In this document: piece by piece, positions 53,783 through 63,156 of the stretch
Layout of the letters: every line of letters begins with the position of its first letter
Position numbering within the stretch: position 1 is the first letter of the stretch
DNA from: Actinacidiphila acididurans
GTDB lineage: Bacteria; Actinomycetota; Actinomycetes; Streptomycetales; Streptomycetaceae
Length of the DNA: 64,000 nucleotides
Assembly: GCF_016918855.1 (NCBI RefSeq)
Contig: NZ_JADKYB010000013.1
Location: forward strand, 62,001-126,000
Direction of reading: 5' to 3'
Made by a program: the position numbers and the translations under genes
Notes under the pieces: model-generated
The model's database searches: none
Told to the model about the DNA's origin: nothing
Seen by the model: the letters and a program-made list of their open reading frames with translations, nothing else

Positions 53783-54379
53783 TCAGGGGATACGCCATTC
53801 GCCGACCTCGTCGGCGAACCCGGAGTCCATCGTGAACTGCACCGCCGTGATCGTGCTTGCCTTGGGAACCTCGAATGTGATCCAGCCCAATGCCTTGTCC
53901 CCAGGCTTCAACGTCACGCTGGACGCCATCGACGGGCCGGCGGTCACGTCGGCGAATGTGGAGTCGAACCGCTGCCCCGAGCCATCGGCGACCTGCGCCC
54001 CGTTGGACGGACTGTCCGAGTAGGCGGCGGTCCCGGTGTTGGTGATGCGGATCTGCGCCGCGGCGTACCGCTTCCCCGCGTCGGGGGTCATGAACTCGTC
54101 GCTGCTCTTCGCGGTGGGCAGCCATTTGACGAGGGTGACGGCCAGTTGGGAGCCGTTCTCGTAGCCGTGGACGGTGAGCGTGTCGCCGACGTGCGCGACG
54201 GCTGGCTTGGGCTTCGCGGTAGTGGGCTTCGCCGTCGGCGCGACCGCCTTCTTCGTTGGGGCAGCCGCCTTGGTGGTGGCCTTGTCCGGGGTGTTGTTGA
54301 CGCTGGTGCCGCCGCTGTTGCAGGCCGCGAGCAGGACGACGAGTGTGGCTGTGGTAATGGTGACGCCGATTCGGCGCAT
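53783..54379 (-). CDS. Secreted lipoprotein with DUF4352-type domain
   Basis: Encodes 198 residues. The lipobox is VLLAAC with Cys20, followed by a Thr/Ala/Lys/Pro linker (about 25-65, for example TTAKPKPAVAHVGD) that suits passage through the cell wall. The C-terminal Ig-like domain shows YAAAQIRITNTGTAAYSDSP and KALGWITFEVPK, as in DUF4352 (Telomeric-repeat-like immunoprotective fold). Anchored on the outer face of the membrane. SD AAGGGGGGACTC. Confidence 0.85.
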   Translation of the reverse strand: MRRIGVTITTATLVVLLAACNSGGTSVNNTPDKATTKAAAPTKKAVAPTAKPTTAKPKPAVAHVGDTLTVHGYENGSQLAVTLVKWLPTAKSSDEFMTPDAGKRYAAAQIRITNTGTAAYSDSPSNGAQVADGSGQRFDSTFADVTAGPSMASSVTLKPGDKALGWITFEVPKASTITAVQFTMDSGFADEVGEWRIP

Positions 54380-54623
54380 GAGTCCCCCCTTGAGCTGATC
54401 CGCTTGGATTCGGCTCATTGTGGTAGAGACCAACCATCCGCCCCGGGTGAGTTCACGGCCTGTGATCCATCCGCTACCGGCCCGTGGCCTGGCCGTCACA
54501 CCGCTGTATGGACGCGCTGGCCGCGTCGACGGGTTGGCCACTACCGACACATGCTGTGAGTGATGCGTCACATGTGGTCCACGGCCGTGCCAAGGCATTA
54601 CCCCGCCTCCTAGGGTGATCGGC

Positions 54624-55568
54624 ATGACGGTCCCGTTCGTGCTGCTGATTCTCGGCGCACTTGCGGCGGCAATGGCGCCGCGTCTGTTCGCCCGTGCCGA
54701 CTGGCCGGAGCGAGAACCCGTGCTGGCCCTGTGGGTCTGGCAGTGCGTGGTCGCCGCGGTGCTGCTGTGCTGTGTGTCGGCGATGGCGCTGCTGGCCTCC
54801 GCGGCCTGGTGGCAGGTGCGCGGGCATGTCTTCGCCTTCGCGCCGCGCGGCGCGGCGGACGCCTACGGGCTCTCCGCGCACGGCCGCTGGGCGGGCGCCC
54901 TGGCCATCCTGCTGGCGCTGGGTGGGCTGTGGACCGCGGCGATGCTCACCCGCGAGGTGCGGGCCGCACGTGCCAGGCGGCGGCAGCGCCGGGCCGAACT
55001 GCGGGCGCGCGCCCCCCGGTTGCCCGGCGAGTGGGCCGAGCCGGCGCCCGGCGAGCGCCTGGTGGTACTGGAGGACCCGCGCTCGGACGCCTGGTGGCTG
55101 TCCGGCGCCGACCAGCGGCTGGTCATCACCACCGCCGCGCTCGACCGGCTGCGCGGCCGCCAGTTGGACGCGGTGCTGGAGCACGAGCAGGGGCACGTAC
55201 GGGCCCGGCACGACGTCCTTCTGCACTGCGCGGGGGCGCTGGCCGGAGCCTTCCCCCAGGTGCCGGTTTTCGCGGCCTTCCGCGACCAGGTGCACCACCT
55301 GGTGGAACTGGCCGCCGACGACACCGCGTCTCGCCGGGTGGGACGCCTGAACACCGCGCTCGCCCTGGTCCAGCTCAACGAGGAACGCGGGGTGTTCGGG
55401 CCGGGTGCGGCCACCGGCGCGGTGCTGCCCGGCCGGGTGCACCGACTGCTGGACCCCGCGCCCAGACTGCCGCTGGCCCGCCGGGTACAGATCACCGCGT
55501 ACGCGCTGCTGATCCCGGCGGTGCCGCTGCTGATCGCCTTCGGCCCGGGCATCAGCGCGCTCACCTAG
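54624..55568 (+). CDS. M56-family membrane metallopeptidase
   Basis: Encodes 314 residues with two N-terminal and one or two C-terminal hydrophobic segments. HEQGH (from H187) is the zinc motif HExxH, with downstream ELAADD as the third ligand region. M56 peptidases such as BlaR1 usually sit next to a BlaI/MecI repressor, which is missing here on both sides. Its role is probably regulated proteolysis at the membrane. The ATG at 54624 is chosen; one at 54615 is possible. Confidence 0.85.
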   Translation: MTVPFVLLILGALAAAMAPRLFARADWPEREPVLALWVWQCVVAAVLLCCVSAMALLASAAWWQVRGHVFAFAPRGAADAYGLSAHGRWAGALAILLALGGLWTAAMLTREVRAARARRRQRRAELRARAPRLPGEWAEPAPGERLVVLEDPRSDAWWLSGADQRLVITTAALDRLRGRQLDAVLEHEQGHVRARHDVLLHCAGALAGAFPQVPVFAAFRDQVHHLVELAADDTASRRVGRLNTALALVQLNEERGVFGPGAATGAVLPGRVHRLLDPAPRLPLARRVQITAYALLIPAVPLLIAFGPGISALT

Positions 55569-55687
55569 CGGCGGTCCCCGCACCACGGGACGGGGGCAGG
55601 CCCGGCGGCCGACCCCGGCCGTACGACGGCCCCCCGACGACTCAGGGCGCACGGAATTGCGCACGACAACGAGGACAGGACGAGCCG

Positions 55688-56380
55688 ATGACGGTCAAGG
55701 GCTGCATGGTCGACTTCTCCGGGACCCTCTTCCGCATGGAGCCCGCCGCGGCCTGGCTGGGGGCGGTGCTGGCCGAACAGGGCGTGCCGGCCACCGAGGA
55801 CGAGATCCCGGGCTGGGCGCGGCGGCTCGAGGAAGCCGGCGCGCAGCCGGGCGGCGCGCTTCCCCGCGAGGTGCCCGCGGCCCTGGCCGCCACCTGGCGG
55901 GACCGCGACCTGAACGCCGAGCGGCACCGGGCCGCGTACACCGGCCTGTCGCGCACCACGGGCCTGCCCTGGGACGTCCACGACGCGCTCTACGCGCGCC
56001 ACCACGACCCCGCGGCGTGGCAGCCGTACCCGGACGCCGGGCAGGTGCTCGGCGAACTGCGGGCGCGCGGAGTGCCGGTGGCGGTGGTCAGCAACATCGG
56101 CTGGGACCTGCGTCCGGTCTTCCGCGCGCACGGTCTGGACGGATATGTCGACGCCTTTGTGCTCAGTTGCGAGCACGGCGTCATGAAGCCCGATGCGCGG
56201 ATCTTCCGGATCGCCTGCGAAGCGCTGGGGGTGGCGCCGGAGGACGCCGTGATGGTCGGCGACAGCGCGCGGGCCGACGGCGCCGCGGCGGCACTGGGCT
56301 CCCGGGTGCTCCTGGTGGACCCGCTGCCCGTCGCGCAGCGGCCGTACGCCTTGCGCGGCGTACTGGACCTGCTCGGCTGA
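55688..56380 (+). CDS. HAD-superfamily hydrolase with Ser in motif I
   Basis: Encodes 230 residues. Nucleophile D9 lies in CMVDFSGTL; position 11 is Ser instead of the Asp found in phosphatases (DxD). Motif II is AVVSNIGWDL, the lysine motif VMKPDARIF and motif IV VMVGDSARADG. The cap (about 20-85) is helical, subfamily I. Lack of the second Asp weakens a phosphatase assignment; a dehalogenase-like or other hydrolase is possible. Confidence 0.85.
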   Translation: MTVKGCMVDFSGTLFRMEPAAAWLGAVLAEQGVPATEDEIPGWARRLEEAGAQPGGALPREVPAALAATWRDRDLNAERHRAAYTGLSRTTGLPWDVHDALYARHHDPAAWQPYPDAGQVLGELRARGVPVAVVSNIGWDLRPVFRAHGLDGYVDAFVLSCEHGVMKPDARIFRIACEALGVAPEDAVMVGDSARADGAAAALGSRVLLVDPLPVAQRPYALRGVLDLLG

Positions 56381-56602
56381 GGCGTACCGTGCACGGGGGA
56401 GCAGGGGCACGGGCGACCGTGCCGCGACACCGGGTACGAGGACCGGCACCGGGCCGCGACCGGCCCGTTCGAGCCGGAACCGGCACGGGCAGGCCCTACG
56501 TACGACGAACGCCGATCCCGACGATCCCCCGCGTCGCCGGGACCGGCGTCCATCATTGGATTCCCGCACGGTCCGTGGTCCGGCGGGACGCGCTGAGTAT
56601 AT

Positions 56603-56615
56603 TGGCTCGCAGCCA
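56603..56615 (+). promoter_or_regulatory. Small palindrome upstream of the TetR gene at 56635
   Basis: TGGCTCGCAGCCA is a 5+3+5 inverted repeat, 19 bp before the start codon and overlapping the likely promoter (GTATAT, about 56597). Possible autoregulatory site. Confidence 0.4.
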
Positions 56616-56634
56616 GTCAACGCAGGAGTAAAGC

Positions 56635-57288
56635 ATGTCCCCTCGCAGCGCATCGGTCAATGAAGCCATGCGTCAGCGTTCCCGGGAGCGGCTGTTGCAG
56701 GCCACTGTCGAGCTGGTCGAGGAACGCGGCTACGAGGCCACGACCTTGGCCGACATCACCCAGCGCGCCGGCTCCGCCCGCGGCCTGGTCTCGTACTACT
56801 TCTCCGGCAAGCGCGCGCTCCTGCAGTCCGCCGTGCACCGGCTGATGCACACGGAACTGGCGGCGGCGCTGGACGCCGAGCCGCCGGCCGTCGACGGGGA
56901 CGAAGTGCTGGCCCGGGCCATCGACGCGATCCTGCAGCTGACGCAGACGCACACCAGGCTGATGCGCACCCACATGGCCTCGATCCTGCAGGAAGGGTTC
57001 ATCCAGTGCCCCGAGCAGCAGCGACTCGCCGCCCTGCTGCGGGGCGCGGTGGAGGCCTGGGGCGCGGCGGACGACGCGGAGGAGGAGTACCGGCTGCTGC
57101 GCGCGCTGCTGATGGGTGCCACGGTGGCGTTGCTGCTGCCCGGCGCGCCCATGCCGGTGGCCCGGCTGCGGGCCGAACTCTTCCAGCGGTTTGACTTGAA
57201 ATGGTCCCTCGGCCGGCCGCCGAGCGAGGAGGAGGCGGACCTTCCGGCGGTCGGCACCCGCCTCCCGGCGGACTTCCCAGCACTGTGA
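56635..57288 (+). CDS. TetR/AcrR-family regulator
   Basis: Encodes 217 residues. HTH at about 17-62 with LLQATVELVEERGYEATTLA and SARGLVSYYFSGKRAL. The ligand domain contains THMASILQEGF. No adjacent exporter or oxidoreductase in divergent orientation, so the target is unknown. SD CAGGAG. Confidence 0.9.
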   Translation: MSPRSASVNEAMRQRSRERLLQATVELVEERGYEATTLADITQRAGSARGLVSYYFSGKRALLQSAVHRLMHTELAAALDAEPPAVDGDEVLARAIDAILQLTQTHTRLMRTHMASILQEGFIQCPEQQRLAALLRGAVEAWGAADDAEEEYRLLRALLMGATVALLLPGAPMPVARLRAELFQRFDLKWSLGRPPSEEEADLPAVGTRLPADFPAL

Positions 57289-57416
57289 CCTGCCCGCGGC
57301 ACATGCACGCGGCACAGCCGTCCGGCGGGCGGCCCGGAAACCGGTGAGCGTCGGCTACCGGCCACCGACGGGCGGCCCGCTGCCCGCGCAGCGCCCGGCG
57401 CCGACCGCTCCGGGCG

Positions 57417-57794
57417 TCACCGCTCGCCCATGCGCCGCGCCTGGGCGTCCGCGGCGGCCAGGACGCTGTCGAGCAGCCCCGGGAAGAGCCGGTCCAGGTC
57501 GTCGCGGCGCAGGGCGTTCATCTTCGAGGTGCCCCGGTAGATCTGGGTGATCACCCCTGCCTCGCGCAGCACCCGGTAGTGATGCGTGGTCGTGGACTTG
57601 GTGACCGGCAGCGGCACATCGGAACAGGTGAGTTCGGTGCGGGCGCCGGCCAGCGCGCGGACCACGGTCAGCCGCACCGGGTCGGACAGGGCGTGCAGCA
57701 CGTCCGTGAGCCGGATGTCCGCGGGGGCGGGGTGGGCGAGCATGCGCCCCGGGGCGGCTCCGGCGGGGGCGGTGACCAGCGGCCGGGCAGTCAT
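57417..57794 (-). CDS. ArsR-type winged-helix regulator
   Basis: Encodes 125 residues. The winged helix has LTDVLHALSDPVRLTVVRAL, VPLPVTKSTTTHHYRVLREA (recognition helix with the SxxxHH pattern) and VITQIYRGTSKMNALR in the wing. No cysteine metal cluster is evident except one Cys, so it probably senses a non-metal ligand. Divergent from the Old Yellow Enzyme gene with a direct repeat between them. Start ATG 57794, alternative 57803. Confidence 0.86.
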   Translation of the reverse strand: MTARPLVTAPAGAAPGRMLAHPAPADIRLTDVLHALSDPVRLTVVRALAGARTELTCSDVPLPVTKSTTTHHYRVLREAGVITQIYRGTSKMNALRRDDLDRLFPGLLDSVLAAADAQARRMGER

Positions 57795-57830
57795 GCGGAC
57801 CATGATACGAAGGCACCTTGGTTCGACGCA

Positions 57831-57887
57831 CGGCGTAGTTCGACGTCCGGCGTAGTTTGACAGATACCGTACTACGGCGCCTATCGT
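57831..57887. promoter_or_regulatory. Direct repeats and promoter between arsR-type and OYE genes
   Basis: CGGCGTAGTTCGAC (57831-57844) and CGGCGTAGTTTGAC (57848-57861) are 13 of 14 identical, 17 bp apart. TTGACA (57857-57862) and TATCGT (57882-57887) may be the plus-strand -35 and -10 boxes. The repeats would let the regulator occlude the promoter. Confidence 0.55.
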
Positions 57888-57948
57888 GACAGCCGGGTCC
57901 ATGGCCTCAGCCGGGCCCTTTGCCCGACCCCCTGACGAGGAGCGTGCG

Positions 57949-59049
57949 ATGAGCGCCTTGTTCGAGCCGTTGACCCTGCGGTCGCTGACCGTCCCCAACC
58001 GGGTCTGGATGGCCCCGATGTGCCAGTACTCGGCCGCCGCGGACGGCGAGGAGCAAGGCGTCCCCACCGACTGGCACTTCGCGCACTACGGCGCCAGAGC
58101 CGCCGGTGGCGCCGGGCTGCTGCTCACCGAGGCCACCGCGGTCGCCCCCGAGGGCCGGATCAGCGCGCACGACCTCGGCATCTGGAACGACCGCCAGGCC
58201 GAGGCGTTCGCCCGGATCACCGCCTTCGTCAAGGCCCAGGGAGCGGTCCCGGGCATCCAGCTCGCACATGCCGGGCGCAAGGCGTCCGTGCGGCGGCCGT
58301 GGGACGGCGGCGCGGCCCTGGGGGCCGGCGAAGGCGCCTGGCAGACGGTCGCACCGAGCGCGGTGCCCTTCTCCGACCGGCACCCGGTGCCCGTGCAGCT
58401 CTCCGAGGCGGGTATCCAGCAGGTCGTCGCGCAGTTCGCGGCCGCCGCCCGGCGGGCACTCGCGGCCGGCTTCCAGGTCGCCGAGGTGCACGGCGCCCAC
58501 GGCTACCTGGTCGGCGAGTTCCTGTCCCCGCACAGCAACCGCCGCACCGACGGCTACGGCGGCCCGTTCGAGAACCGGATCCGCTTCGCGCTGGAAGTGG
58601 TGGACGCGGTACGCGAGGTGTGGCCGGACGACCTGCCGCTGTTCTTCCGGATCTCCGCCACCGACTGGCTCGACGAGGGCGGCTGGACGGCCGACGAGAC
58701 AGTGCGGTTCGCCAAGGAGCTGCTGGCCCGGGGCGTGGACCTGCTCGACGTCTCGACCGGCGGCAACGCGGCCACCGCGACCGTCCCCACCGGCCCCGGC
58801 TACCAGGTGCCGTTCGCCGCGCGGGTGAAGGCGGCCACCGACCTGCCGGTCGCCGCGGTCGGCGAGATCACCCAGCCCCGCCAGGCCGAGACGGTCCTCG
58901 CCACCGGACAGGCCGACGCCGTACTGCTCGGCCGGGAGCTGCTGCGCCACCCGACCTGGCCGCTGGACGCGGCACGCGAACTCGGCGTGCCCGAGGCGGC
59001 GCGGATCCCGGCGCAGTACCTGCGGGGATACCCGCGGGCCGCGCGCTGA
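57949..59049 (+). CDS. Old Yellow Enzyme-family NADH:flavin oxidoreductase (YqjM-like)
   Basis: Encodes 366 residues. MAPMCQYSA carries the YqjM-type redox Cys, IQLAHAGRKAS the FMN contacts, and HGAHGYLVGEFLSPHSN with NRRTDGYGG the active-site His pair and second contact. FMN-dependent reduction of activated C=C bonds with NAD(P)H. Often controlled by a divergent ArsR/TetR repressor sensing electrophiles, which matches the layout here. Confidence 0.92.
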   Translation: MSALFEPLTLRSLTVPNRVWMAPMCQYSAAADGEEQGVPTDWHFAHYGARAAGGAGLLLTEATAVAPEGRISAHDLGIWNDRQAEAFARITAFVKAQGAVPGIQLAHAGRKASVRRPWDGGAALGAGEGAWQTVAPSAVPFSDRHPVPVQLSEAGIQQVVAQFAAAARRALAAGFQVAEVHGAHGYLVGEFLSPHSNRRTDGYGGPFENRIRFALEVVDAVREVWPDDLPLFFRISATDWLDEGGWTADETVRFAKELLARGVDLLDVSTGGNAATATVPTGPGYQVPFAARVKAATDLPVAAVGEITQPRQAETVLATGQADAVLLGRELLRHPTWPLDAARELGVPEAARIPAQYLRGYPRAAR

Positions 59050-59056
59050 CCGCGGC

Positions 59057-59093
59057 GGGCCGTTCGTACCCCGGGCCGGCGTACGAACGGCCC
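59057..59093 (+). terminator. Terminator after the OYE gene
   Basis: GGGCCGTTCGTAC (59057-59069) and GTACGAACGGCCC (59081-59093) form a perfect 13-bp stem 8 bp after the stop codon. Confidence 0.85.
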
Positions 59094-59249
59094 GTCCCGC
59101 ACCGGCGGTTTCCGGCCGCCCGCGTACCCGCGTACGAGCCCACGGCTCGTCCCTGATCTGCGGTGATCCGCCGAATGGGGGCCTTTGTCAGTGGCCGGGT
59201 GCAGACTCTGTGATGGGGGACACACCGATCATCACGGAGGTGAGGCGCC

Positions 59250-60350
59250 ATGGCGGACGTGCTGCTCGCGGTGGGCACGCAGAAGGGACTGTTCCTGGGC
59301 CGGCGCGGCCGCGGGCGGGGCGGCCGGCACTGGGAGTTCTCCGGGCCGCACTTCCCGATGCAGGCGGTGTACTCGCTGGCGATCGACACCCGCGGCGGGA
59401 CGCCGAGACTGCTGGCGGGTGCGGACAGTTCGCACTGGGGGCCGTCGGTCTTCCGCTCGGACGACCTCGGCGCCTCCTGGCACGAACCGGCCCGCCCCGC
59501 CGTGAAGTTCCCCGAGGACACCGGCGTCTCGCTGGAGCGGGTCTGGCAGTTGCACCCGGCGGGCCCGGCCGCGCCCGGCGTGGTGTACGCCGGGACCCAG
59601 CCCGGCGCGTTGTTCCGCTCCGAGGACGGCGGTGAGACCTTCGGCTTCGTGCGCAGTCTCTGGGAGCACCCGCAACGCCCGCAGTGGGAGGCGGGATTCG
59701 GCGGCCAGGCGGTGCACACGGTGGTCACCCATCCCGCGGACGCGGACCTGGTCACCGTCGCGGTCTCCACCGGCGGGGTGTACCGATCGAAGGACGGCGG
59801 CGGGCACTGGTCGCCGTCCAACACCGGCGTGCAGGCCACCTTCCTGCCCGAGGAGCGCCGCTTCCCGGAGTTCGGGCAGTGCGTCCACAAGATCGCCCAG
59901 GACGCGGTGGACCCGGACCGGCTCTACCTGCAGAATCACGGCGGCGTCTACCGCAGTGACGACGGCGGCGCCACCTGGCAGGACATCGGCGGCGGCCTGC
60001 CGGCCGACTTCGGCTTCGCCGTGGCCACGCACAGGCATCGCGGCGACGTCGCCTACGTCTTCCCGCTGCGCGCGGACGCGTACCGGATGCCGCCGGACCA
60101 CCGCTGCCGGGTGTTCCGCACCGAGGACGCCGGGGCCACCTGGGCGGCGCTGTCCGCCGGGCTGCCCGAGGAGCCGTGCTACGGCGTGGTGCTGCGCGAC
60201 GCCATGAGCACCGACGACGGCGACCCGGGCGGGGTCTACTTCGGCAACCGCAACGGGGAGGTGTACGCCAGCGCCGACCAGGGCGACACCTGGGAGCAGG
60301 CCGCGGCCCACCTGCCGGACGTGCTCTGCGTACGGGCGGCGGTGGTGTAG
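59250..60350 (+). CDS. BNR/Asp-box repeat beta-propeller protein
   Basis: Encodes 366 residues, with at least six Asp-box repeats of the form SxDxGxxW: RSDDLGASW, RSEDGGETF, RSKDGGGHW, RSDDGGATW, RTEDAGATW and ASADQGDTW. This makes a sialidase-like or Vps10/photosystem-assembly-like propeller without a signal peptide. The conserved start MADVLLAVGTQKGLFLG is common to the actinobacterial glycosyl-hydrolase-annotated group, but catalytic residues of sialidases are not apparent. SD CGGAGGTGAGG. Confidence 0.82.
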   Translation: MADVLLAVGTQKGLFLGRRGRGRGGRHWEFSGPHFPMQAVYSLAIDTRGGTPRLLAGADSSHWGPSVFRSDDLGASWHEPARPAVKFPEDTGVSLERVWQLHPAGPAAPGVVYAGTQPGALFRSEDGGETFGFVRSLWEHPQRPQWEAGFGGQAVHTVVTHPADADLVTVAVSTGGVYRSKDGGGHWSPSNTGVQATFLPEERRFPEFGQCVHKIAQDAVDPDRLYLQNHGGVYRSDDGGATWQDIGGGLPADFGFAVATHRHRGDVAYVFPLRADAYRMPPDHRCRVFRTEDAGATWAALSAGLPEEPCYGVVLRDAMSTDDGDPGGVYFGNRNGEVYASADQGDTWEQAAAHLPDVLCVRAAVV

Positions 60351-60521
60351 CCGGGCCGGACCGCACCCGAAAACGCCGCCGGGAGCGGAGGAAGAGTGGG
60401 GAATTGACGCCGGGGCCGAGGACGGGATCGCCGGCCGGGCGGGGCGCTTGCCCGCAATTGCCCACAGCCCCGGCCGACACCCGTGCCGGGCACGGTCGTT
60501 CAGCCAGTAGAGTGACGGACC

Positions 60522-61199
60522 GTGACTGCACGACCATTGCACGAGATCGTCGAGGCGGGCTGGGCGAAGGCGCTCGAACCCGTGGCAAGCCGGATCGCAT
60601 CGATGGGGGACTTCCTCCGCGCCGAGATCGCCGGCGGCCGCACCTATCTGCCGTCGGGAGCGAATGTGCTGCGGGCCTTCCAGCAGCCGTTCGACGAGGT
60701 ACGGGTGCTGATCGTCGGCCAGGACCCGTATCCGACGCCCGGCCACGCGGTGGGGCTCAGCTTCTCCGTCGCGCCGCACGTCAACCCGCTGCCCGGCAGT
60801 CTGGAGAACATCTTCCGGGAGATGAACGCCGACCTGGGCCTGCCCCGGCCGTCCAACGGCGACCTGACCCCGTGGACCCGGCAGGGCGTGCTGCTGCTCA
60901 ACAGGGCGCTGACCACCGCGCCCCGGCAGCCGGCCGCCCACCGCGGCAAGGGCTGGGAAGAGGTGACCGAGCAGGCGATCCGCGCGCTGGCCGGGCGCGG
61001 CCGCCCGCTGGTGTCGATACTGTGGGGCCGCGACGCCCGCAACTTGCGGCCGCTGCTGGGCCACCTGCCGGCCATCGAGTCCGCGCACCCCTCGCCGATG
61101 TCGGCCGACCGCGGCTTCTTCGGGTCGCGCCCGTTCAGCCGGGCCAACGACATGCTGGCCCAGCAGGGCGCGCAGCCGGTGAACTGGCAGCTTCCCTGA
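60522..61199 (+). CDS. ung: Uracil-DNA glycosylase, family 1
   Basis: Encodes 225 residues from a GTG. The water-activating motif [16 protein letters not shown] (Asp near residue 68) and the minor-groove loop [18 protein letters not shown] are both present, diagnostic for family 1 UDG. It removes uracil from DNA in base-excision repair. Start chosen to keep the conserved fold; a clear SD is lacking. Confidence 0.95.
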   Translation: MTARPLHEIVEAGWAKALEPVASRIASMGDFLRAEIAGGRTYLPSGANVLRAFQQPFDEVRVLIVGQDPYPTPGHAVGLSFSVAPHVNPLPGSLENIFREMNADLGLPRPSNGDLTPWTRQGVLLLNRALTTAPRQPAAHRGKGWEEVTEQAIRALAGRGRPLVSILWGRDARNLRPLLGHLPAIESAHPSPMSADRGFFGSRPFSRANDMLAQQGAQPVNWQLP

Positions 61200-61279
61200 A
61201 TCCTGCGCCCGGCGTCCCCAGGGCCCTTGCCGCACCGCGGCCGGGGCCCGTAAGGGGCGCGCCACGATACCCTGCCCGG

Positions 61280-62122
61280 GTGACGACGCATCCCACTCCC
61301 CCCGCGGGCTGGTACGCCGACCCGCAAGGCACACCGAATCTGCTCAGATACTGGGACGGCGCCCAGTGGACCGAGCACACCAATCCCGGGCAGGTGCAGC
61401 AGCCGCAGCAGCAGGGCGGCGGGAACGCCTGGGAGCTGAACGTCAGCAGGCCGCCGGAGCCGGCGAAGGTCCAGAAGCAGGTGCAGCAACAGGCCGGCAT
61501 AGCGCCGACGGCGTTCGGCGGCGGCACCCTGTTCTCCGAGCCGGTCCTGGTCGTCAACCAGAAGGCCAAACTGATCGAACTCGTCAACGAATACAGCGTG
61601 TTCGACCAGAACGGCAACACCCTCGGCTCGGTGGTCGAGGTCGGGCAGAGCACCGCGAAGAAGGTGCTGCGGTTCGTCTCCAGCGTGGACCAGTTCCTCA
61701 CCCACAAGCTGGAGGTCCGGGACGCGCACGGGCAACCGCAGCTCGTGCTGACCCGGCCGGCCAAGTTCATCAAGTCCAAGGTGCTGGTGCAGCGGCCCAG
61801 CGGCGAGCCGCTCGGCGAGATCGTGCAGCAGAACGCCATCGGCAAGATCAACTTCGCGTTCATGTACAACGGCCAGAAGATCGGCGCCATCAAGGCGGAG
61901 AACTGGCGGGCCTGGAACTTCGCGATCGTCGACCACACCGAGACCGAGATCGGCCGGATCACCAAGACGTGGGAGGGCCTGGCGAAGACCATGTTCACCA
62001 CGGCCGACAACTATGTGCTGCAGATCCACCGGCCGCTCGACGACCCGCTGCTGAGCATGGTGGTCGCCTCGGCGCTCACCGTGGACACCGCGCTCAAGCA
62101 GGACTCCCGCGGGCTCGGATGA
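61280..62122 (+). CDS. DUF2510 / phospholipid-scramblase-like protein
   Basis: Encodes 280 residues from a GTG. An N-terminal DUF2510 module (PAGWYADPQGTPNLLRYWDG) is joined by a Gln/Pro linker to a scramblase-like beta-barrel: LVVNQKAKLIELVNEYSVFD, VVEVGQSTAKKVLRF and AWNFAIVDHTETEIGRITKT. Tubby/scramblase-fold proteins bind membranes or lipids; bacterial roles are unclear. Its stop overlaps the next start (ATGA). Confidence 0.85.
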   Translation: MTTHPTPPAGWYADPQGTPNLLRYWDGAQWTEHTNPGQVQQPQQQGGGNAWELNVSRPPEPAKVQKQVQQQAGIAPTAFGGGTLFSEPVLVVNQKAKLIELVNEYSVFDQNGNTLGSVVEVGQSTAKKVLRFVSSVDQFLTHKLEVRDAHGQPQLVLTRPAKFIKSKVLVQRPSGEPLGEIVQQNAIGKINFAFMYNGQKIGAIKAENWRAWNFAIVDHTETEIGRITKTWEGLAKTMFTTADNYVLQIHRPLDDPLLSMVVASALTVDTALKQDSRGLG

Positions 62123-63156
62123 CGGCGGGTCCGGCGTCCCCGGACCCGGCGGCCGGGCCGCCGCCCGCCGCCGCCGGCGCGTCCGGCGACACCTGGGTGC
62201 TGGGCGTGGACTCCGGCGGCTCCGGCCTGCGCGTGGCGCTGGCCCGCGCCGACGGCTCCTACGCGGCCGCCCCGCTGACCTCCGGCCGGCCCGCGGTGAC
62301 CGGCGCCCACGGCATCGACGCCGCCGACCTGCTGTCCCTCGCGCTGCCGCTGGCCGAGTCCCTGCTGCGCGAGGTGGGCGCGCGGCGCACGGTCGCGGCC
62401 TGCGTGGGCGCGGCCGGCATGGCGTCGCTCGGCGAGGACCTGCGGGCCCGGCTGCCCGGCGCGCTGCGCGAGCGCCTGGGAGTGCGCCGGCTGGCGCTCG
62501 CCGGCGACGCGGTCACGGCCTACGCGGGGGCGCTGGGCCTGCGCGCGGGCGTGGTGGTCGCGGCCGGCACCGGCATGATCGCGCTGGGCACGGCCGCTGA
62601 CGGCACCGGCTGGCGGCGCGCAGACGGCTGGGGCCACCTGCTGGGCGACGCGGGCGGCGGCGCCTGGATCGGCCGGGCCGGGCTGGAGGCCGCCATGCGG
62701 GCGTACGACGGCCGGGCCGGCGGTTCGGACGCCCTGCTGGCCCGGGCGCACAAACGGTTCGGTCCGCCGGCCACGCTGCCCGGACAGCTCTACCCGCGCC
62801 CCGAGCGGCCCGCCGTGCTGGCCTCGTTCGCGCCCGACGTGGCCGACTGCGCCGCGCAGGACCCGGTCGCCTCGGACATCCTGCGCCGGGCCGCGGCCCA
62901 CGTCCTGGAGTCCGCCGCGGCCGTCCGGCCCGGTCCCGGCGAGGTCGAAGTGGCGCTGACCGGCGGGCTGTTCCGGCTCGGCGAGCCGCTGCTCGGTCCG
63001 CTGCGCGACCAGGCCCAGTGGCTGCTGCCCGACGCCGTGCTCGTCCCGGCCGCGGGCGACCCGCTGGACGGCGCCCTGCTGATCGCCGGCGCCCTGCACC
63101 GCGGCGACCTCCCACTGCCCGCCGACCCTGCGCTGCTCACCCTCACCGCGTCGTGA
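62119..63156 (+). CDS. BadF/BadG-type ATPase, N-acetylglucosamine-kinase-like
   Basis: Encodes 345 residues. ASKHA-fold phosphate-1 motif LGVDSGGSGLRVALA (about 28-42), VVVAAGTGMIALG and the adenosine motif GGLFRLGEPLLGPL. DGWGHLLGDAGGGAWIGRAG is typical of GlcNAc/glucosamine kinases of the BadF family. Phosphorylation of an amino sugar is likely. The start overlaps the scramblase-like gene, so the pair is co-translated. Confidence 0.85.
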   Translation: MTAGPASPDPAAGPPPAAAGASGDTWVLGVDSGGSGLRVALARADGSYAAAPLTSGRPAVTGAHGIDAADLLSLALPLAESLLREVGARRTVAACVGAAGMASLGEDLRARLPGALRERLGVRRLALAGDAVTAYAGALGLRAGVVVAAGTGMIALGTAADGTGWRRADGWGHLLGDAGGGAWIGRAGLEAAMRAYDGRAGGSDALLARAHKRFGPPATLPGQLYPRPERPAVLASFAPDVADCAAQDPVASDILRRAAAHVLESAAAVRPGPGEVEVALTGGLFRLGEPLLGPLRDQAQWLLPDAVLVPAAGDPLDGALLIAGALHRGDLPLPADPALLTLTAS

